Below are positions 59,001 through 64,000 of a stretch of 64,000 bases of DNA, piece after piece. Source of the DNA: Opisthocomus hoazin (taxonomy: Eukaryota; Chordata; Aves; Opisthocomiformes; Opisthocomidae). Where the stretch lies: positions 24,779,537 through 24,843,536 of the forward strand of contig NC_134428.1 of the NCBI RefSeq assembly GCF_030867145.1. Direction: 5' to 3'. Below the pieces are notes generated by a model that saw nothing but the letters and a program-made list of their open reading frames with translations, did not search any database and was not told where the DNA came from. The position numbers and the translations under genes were made by a program. Position 1 is the stretch's first letter. Every line of letters starts with the position of its first letter.

Positions 59001-62000
59001 GAGAGGAAAAGTTTGCAAGTGCCCGTAATCTCACTCCAGAGAGCAAAGAGTTTAGAAATTATTAAACAGTTCTTCGTATTTCCAGCCATCTGGCCTGCAT
59101 TTCTCCGTTTATTCAATCAGACATATGTTGCTTTTATCCCCACCACGGCCAGCTCTCCCCTGCTCTCTGAAAACACGTGCATCCTCTGCTCTCTGCTCGT
59201 TCTCCGCTCAGCACAAAGCAGAGGCTGCGAGTTCGGCACACGGCATGGATTTCTAAGAAGTGAACAAGCCCGTTGTAGCCACTTCCACCAACAGCCTTCT
59301 CCCACTTGTACCTAAAAATCAATATTTGCACAAAACAAGGCAGCCCTGGCAGACCGAGATACAATTTCGGGTTGGGAACCCCACTGCTCAAAGCAGCATC
59401 GCCCCACCGCAGCCAGCGGCATCCTGTGCCTTCACGCCAGCCAGGGTCTGGAAGGAGATCTCCTCCATCTGCCAAGGCGTGGAGAACCAGAGTCCACCAA
59501 AAGCGTGTCTCTCCGGGGGCATCACAGCGGATGCATGCCAAAGGAAGGAAACGGATTCCACTCTGCTCTTCATCCATGCCACACACAGTACCGAACACGT
59601 GCAATAACACACCCAGGCCGTCCCTGCCAAGGTGCAGCAGCACAAACCATCTTCTCTGCTCAGCCCACTCTTCGCATCTCCTATTTCCAGCTGCGATTTC
59701 TTCCCTCTAACGAGCAGAACTGCAAAAAATGGATAGAAAGGGCAGAAGGGGAACACTGCACCGCGAAACAGAGCAACACCTCATCCTAGCAACACAGGCT
59801 CCCACCACCCTAGCCAGCAGCACCGCCCTGGACCTCTATGGTCTTCAGAGGCCAAGAGAAGGAGGAGATCTAGCAGTCTGTCCAAGGACAGCCAATGCTG
59901 TCACACTAGTGTTGGATATAGGAACAGATCTACAAGCCACAGAGGCTGTTTTGGAGCTGCAACCACCACGAGCAAGGAGATAGAGCTGTTTGTTGGGATC
60001 AGGCTTAGCTTCCACCAAGCATGAAAACTCCAGCCCTGACTCTCTTCATCACTCTGGAGATGACAGCTTTCCCACAGCATGGCTCTCATCCGCCAGCAAA
60101 GCACATCTTCATCTTTGCATCAGCTTGATCTGCACGTTTCTCCTCCATGAGGCTCCTCCGAAGACCGCTCTCCAAGCAGGAACAGTCTCTTTGAGTCCGC
60201 AACAGGGCAAGGACTGAATTATGTTTAATTACACACTGTCCAGGGTCTTAAGTATCAGGCCAAGTGTTACCAGATGTGCAGGGATCTCTGTCCAAGCCAT
60301 CCGCGGGCTCAAACGCCTGTTTGGATATTTAATATGTTGGTATCTGGGGTGTGAGGGTCAGAGATGAGGTTTTCGATGCAGATGTTACAAATCTTTTCTG
60401 CTCTTACCATCACCTTTTAATAACGCCATAAATCATCAGGCACTTCTCAGGTGACCACGTAATTGCCCATCTGTGTATCTGAGCCAGCTTATCTGGACTC
60501 TTACTCTTCGCTGCCTTAGAAAACTGCCAGCAGCGGAGACCCGCTGAGAGCAAACTCCAGGGTTTTGCGTGCCCCCATCTCTCCTCCAACAAGTCATCTC
60601 GTGGCATATGTGCTTCAGATGGACCGTGGCAGTGCAAGAAAAAGACAAGTAACTGATACGGGAAGATTAAAAAAAGGTTGGATGGGTCTGCTCCTAATGC
60701 GAGCCTTGCTGCTGACAGTCCTTTGATTGCAGAAGGAATAAAAGATGGAAATTCACTGGAGGCAAAGGAATTAATTAAAAGGAGAATAAAGGAGCATCAG
60801 TCTGTTGGAGTCCTGGCATCAATTCCGAGACTAGTTTTGAAGTGGCAACAGTTTTACTTATTCTTTAAAGTTGTTCTTCTACATCCCGCGCGGTGACTCG
60901 GGGAACCAACGTGCAGCACGCACAGGGCCTTACGCTAACGGCCGTCCAGGGACGAGGCAACCCAGCCGGCACAGGACCTACCGTCCTGCTGGTGGGGACA
61001 CCCAGCCACTGCCTCAGCATCCTTCCACCTTCTCCTGCTTCAGGGGTCCTCCTCCAGACACTGGAGGAAAGGAGGATTCTGCAGCAGCTGTGAGGAGGGC
61101 ACGACTCGCAGCCATCGGGTCTCTTCCGGACCTCACACCATCCTACACTGAACTGCTCCTAACCGCTTTCTTCTGATCCACTGAGATCTTCAAAGCATGG
61201 TGGAGCCACCATCCCTCACCAGGCAGTCAGCGCTCATTTTGTGCTTGTAAACTGCAGGCGATTTCATAATTCTGCAAATAATAACTTCTGAGGTTTTTCT
61301 GTAGGTGAGAAGAACACTACCCACCTTCGGCCAAATCACAGCTCTAGCTGGGATGGTCTTCAAATACAGCTATGCACATACACATGGACTACGGTTCTCC
61401 AGCACTTTCCTCTGGTTCCTGAGCCTTCAAGTTTCTTGTCTTCAGGAGATACATGCTCCAGGCAAGAACTGAGACTCTCCCCATCCCATGACTCCAGGAG
61501 CTATGGCTCAAAAAAATGACCAAGCCTCTTGAGAGCCATAATAAAATCAGAAGATTTCCCAGCCCTGCCCTCTGCCCAGATTGTGCTTCAAAAATTTACG
61601 CTCAGCTGCCACGCGAAGAGCAGGATCTGTCAGTCAGAGCATCCCAGGCGAGCTCAGGCAGGCTTCACGGTCAGATTTCTCTCCAAAGGCCACTGGCTAC
61701 CCCTCCTCTTCAACCAGGAACTTGGCTCCAACCTCATCCAAACAGAAGCATGGGGTTTGGAGGCTGTTTTCAGGCCAGAGCTGGGTCAATCACGCACACA
61801 CAACCCACTGTGTAATTCATCGGCCCACGATGTCATGCAACCAGAAACCCACTAACAACAAGGTGTATGCCAACACGTAAAGGCACCTGGTCGACCCATG
61901 ACGCAAACACTGATATCATGAGGCTCTCACAGCTGGACACAGCTGGAGTTAGGTGGTCACCAAACCTCGGTAGGGTTTAAGCCTGAATTTGCCTTTATTT

Positions 62001-62712
62001 TAAAGAACGTTTGCCTGGAAACGCAACATTTGGACGAGGTCTTGCACCAGCAGAGTTATTAATGCTGAAAGAAGAATTGCTCCTTCAAAGTTCCTGCTCC
62101 AAAATTCAAGTTTCATAGAGACCTTTGATAGGACAGAGGCCTTACTGCAATCCCGGGTAAGTTCCGTGAATACAGCGAGCCCTCACACGCTTCCCGATGC
62201 ACTCTGAAGCAGAGAAATACTAATTTTTAATATACATAACAAGATCAGAACTGAAAAAGGCTACCCCTTGCTATCTGCCTTGTAAAAAGATCAGGATCAA
62301 ACCGAGCACGCTCTTGGAGAGTCACACCGGCACCGCGTGTCCTTCCCATCTGCGCAGCCGGTAATTAGCCAGCACGCCACGCTCGCAGCCCACACCCGGG
62401 CTAATTACGGTGACCCGGTGGGACCTGCACAGGCTGGACTGCACTCAGCATCCCCGTCCCCTCCCCGAGGGTGATGGGCTTTGACGTCAACGCCGCTCAC
62501 CCATGGGATGCAGCTGAGGCACCGCAGACGAGCTCCAACATCCCGCACAGGGTAAGGCCCACGCTGCCATCGTGCCCCGAGGTCCGGGGCAGGTTTGGGT
62601 GACGGCGGCAGTGGTTGTCCCTGGTGGTCTCCTGACACAGCCCAGGCATGCTGCAGGGACAGGGACCTGCAGTAGAGCTGGGGTGGGGGGCTGGGGACAC
62701 CCCATCCTTCAT
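56083..62712. other. 6.6 kb unique DNA, no gene recognised
   Basis: 56.4-57.2 kb is AT-rich with poly-T/poly-A runs (56780-56808, 57184-57198) and a plus-strand AATAAATAAA at about 57201. 57.7-58.5 kb and 59-61 kb have several moderate open frames without recognisable homology. No CR1 is found in this stretch, in contrast to its flanks. HS3ST exon 1, MSRB1 and RPL3L motifs were sought and not found. Confidence 0.4.
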
Positions 62713-62785
62713 CATAGAATCACAGAACAGGTTGGGCTGGAAGGGACCTTCTAGATCATCTCGTTCCAACTCCCTGGGCATCGGA
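62713..62785 (-). mobile_element. CR1 3' tip, classic class
   Basis: About 70 bp: ATCATAGAATCACAGAACAG, GGGCTGGAAGGGACCTTCTA, then truncation. It lies 100 bp from the next CR1 in the same orientation. Confidence 0.8.
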
Positions 62786-62881
62786 GGCTTCAGGAGCATC
62801 CTCACCACAGCCACGGAGCATCCCACAACGTGGGCATCAAAGCACCAGGAAGGTCAGAAAGCTCTCTGGCCTGTAGTGATG

Positions 62882-63174
62882 CCATAGAATCATAGAATAG
62901 AATCCTAGAATGGTTTGGGTTGGAAGGGACCTTAAAGACCATCTGGTTCGAAGCCCCCTGCCATGAGCAGGACCCCCTTCCACCAGCCCAGGTTGCTCAG
63001 AGCTCCATCCAACCCAGCCCTGAACACTGCCAGGGAAGGGGAAGCCACAGCTTCTCTGGGCAACCTGTGCCAGGACCTCGTCATCCTCATGGTGAAGAAT
63101 TTCTTTCTTATACCCAATCTAAATCTCCCCTCTTTTAGTTTAAAACCATTACCCCTTGATCGATCATCACAGCC
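62882..63174 (-). mobile_element. CR1 LINE, classic class
   Basis: Tail CATAGAATCATAGAATAGAA, then GGTTTGGGTTGGAAGGGACC and the GTGAAGAATTTCTTTCTTAT segment; 5'-truncated after ACCCCTTGATCGATC. Confidence 0.93.
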
Positions 63175-63674
63175 CAGAAGAAAGCAAGGGAGGTGCTGCA
63201 GGCACCAGAGAGCCCCGCTCACAGCACTGGGGGACACGAGTGGCCAGGAGCTATCTGCTGGGGCTGACACCAGGATAGCACCCTCCAATGACACCATAAC
63301 CACCACCCTCCCATCTAACCCACCCCACCTACGATGAGATCTGAGCTTCAAACCCGGGCGGACGCAGCGCCCTGCTGTTCTTTCAGCAAACCTCCCTCTC
63401 CACATCACCTCCAAATAAAGAACAAAGCCCGACTCCAGCTGCAGGACCCAGCCAGACGGGGCCGGGAGCCCAGGACAACCCGGCAGGCTGGGGCAGGACG
63501 GTGCCCTGGCTGCTCAGCACCACGCATGGAAATGGCAGCTTCGGTCCCATTCCCACACACAGTCCCTTCCCCAGGCCGGGGCGTTGGGATGCTCCCACCA
63601 CCACAGCTGGACCCTCGGCCACTCCAGCAGCAGCACACGCCGTCCCCAGGGGGCAGGATCAGCCCACGAGCTCT
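63175..63674. other. spacer, nothing recognised
   Basis: GC-rich unique DNA between two CR1 copies. Confidence 0.4.
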
Positions 63675-64000
63675 CACAGAATCATAGGTTGGAGAAGACC
63701 TCCGAGATCATCAAGTCCAACCATCAACCCAATCCCCACCATGCCTGCTAAACCATGTCCCAAAGTGCCACATCTATGTGGTTTTTGAACCCCTCCAGGG
63801 ATGGGGACTCCACCACTGCCCCGGGCAGCCTGGTCCGACGCCTGACCACTCTCTCAGCAAAGACATTTTTCCCTATACCCAATCTGAACATCCCCTGACA
63901 CAACCTGAGGCCATTGCCTCTCGTCCCATTGCTGGTTCCTTGGGAGAAGAGACCAACCCCCCCTCACTGCACCCTCCTCTCAGGGAGCTGTAGAGAGCGA
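63675..64000 (-). mobile_element. CR1 LINE, older subfamily, runs off the window
   Basis: Tail CACAGAATCATAGG, AGAAGACCTCCGAGATCATC and TTTGAACCCCTCCAGGGATG, continuing to the last base with the CTCAGGGAGCTGTAGAGAGC segment also seen at 42681 and 46065. Confidence 0.93.

Noticed and set aside
60678-60896. 72-codon plus-strand ORF with a helical-looking KELIKRRIKEHQ segment
   Set aside because: No recognised family, no clear acceptor at its start and no neighbouring exons; kept only as unannotated sequence.
32249-64000. MSRB1, RPL3L or NDUFB10 exons, expected to the right of HS3ST6 by human synteny
   Set aside because: No diagnostic motif of these proteins is seen in any frame.
1-64000. CRISPR arrays, bacterial operons, tRNA or rRNA genes, and paired LTRs
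   Set aside because: None was recognised. Tandem arrays here have contiguous units without spacers, and all recognised dispersed repeats are CR1.

Overview
The window looks like avian nuclear DNA. It is very rich in CR1 LINE fragments (27 recognised here plus one orphan tail, most of them 5'-truncated and ending in the ATTCTATG/ATTCTGTG octamer tail). It contains two vertebrate genes whose exons have clean GT/AG borders, and its composition changes from AT-rich (about 1-7 kb) to GC-rich, minisatellite-rich DNA. Turtles and crocodilians also carry CR1, so 'bird' is a strong inference rather than proof.

Genes. (1) The 5' end of MEIOB (meiosis-specific OB-fold protein) is on the minus strand. 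Three consecutive coding exons lie at 5909-5977, 2745-2802 and 1041-1172. They splice in frame into the first 86 residues of the N-terminal OB-fold region, and the rest of the gene lies left of the window. A CpG-rich segment at about 7.18-8.06 kb with several minus-strand splice donors is the likely promoter and non-coding first exon. (2) The terminal coding exon of a heparan sulfate 3-O-sulfotransferase is on the minus strand at 31630-32248, most likely HS3ST6. It holds the PAPS 3'-phosphate-binding region, the paired cysteines and the C-terminus. The first coding exon, which carries the PAPS P-loop and the catalytic Glu/His, is not visible in the remaining 31.7 kb. MEIOB and HS3ST6 are neighbours in the same orientation on human 16p13.3, so the pair supports itself by synteny.

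Layout. 1-7.2 kb: MEIOB introns and exons, AT-rich. 7.2-8.1 kb: CpG-rich promoter region. 8.1-31.0 kb: intergenic DNA without a recognised gene, with CR1 elements from 18.4 kb on. 31.0-32.25 kb: HS3ST6 3'UTR and terminal exon. 32.25-64 kb: probably HS3ST6 intron or upstream DNA, dense with CR1 copies and tandem repeats: 22-bp (32.46 kb), 50-bp (40.83 kb), 19-bp (46.33 kb, grown out of a CR1), 20-bp (50.37 kb, 33 copies with higher-order structure), an AT-only tract (51.1 kb) and GATG/GGTG (55.94 kb). Short AT-rich, TAAT-core islands sit inside the GC-rich DNA and are candidate conserved non-coding elements.

I found no undescribed multi-gene system. The most unusual material is repeat biology (a derived CR1 subfamily burst, a minisatellite born inside a CR1, a higher-order minisatellite, and a CR1 inverted pair) and the start-site architecture of MEIOB.
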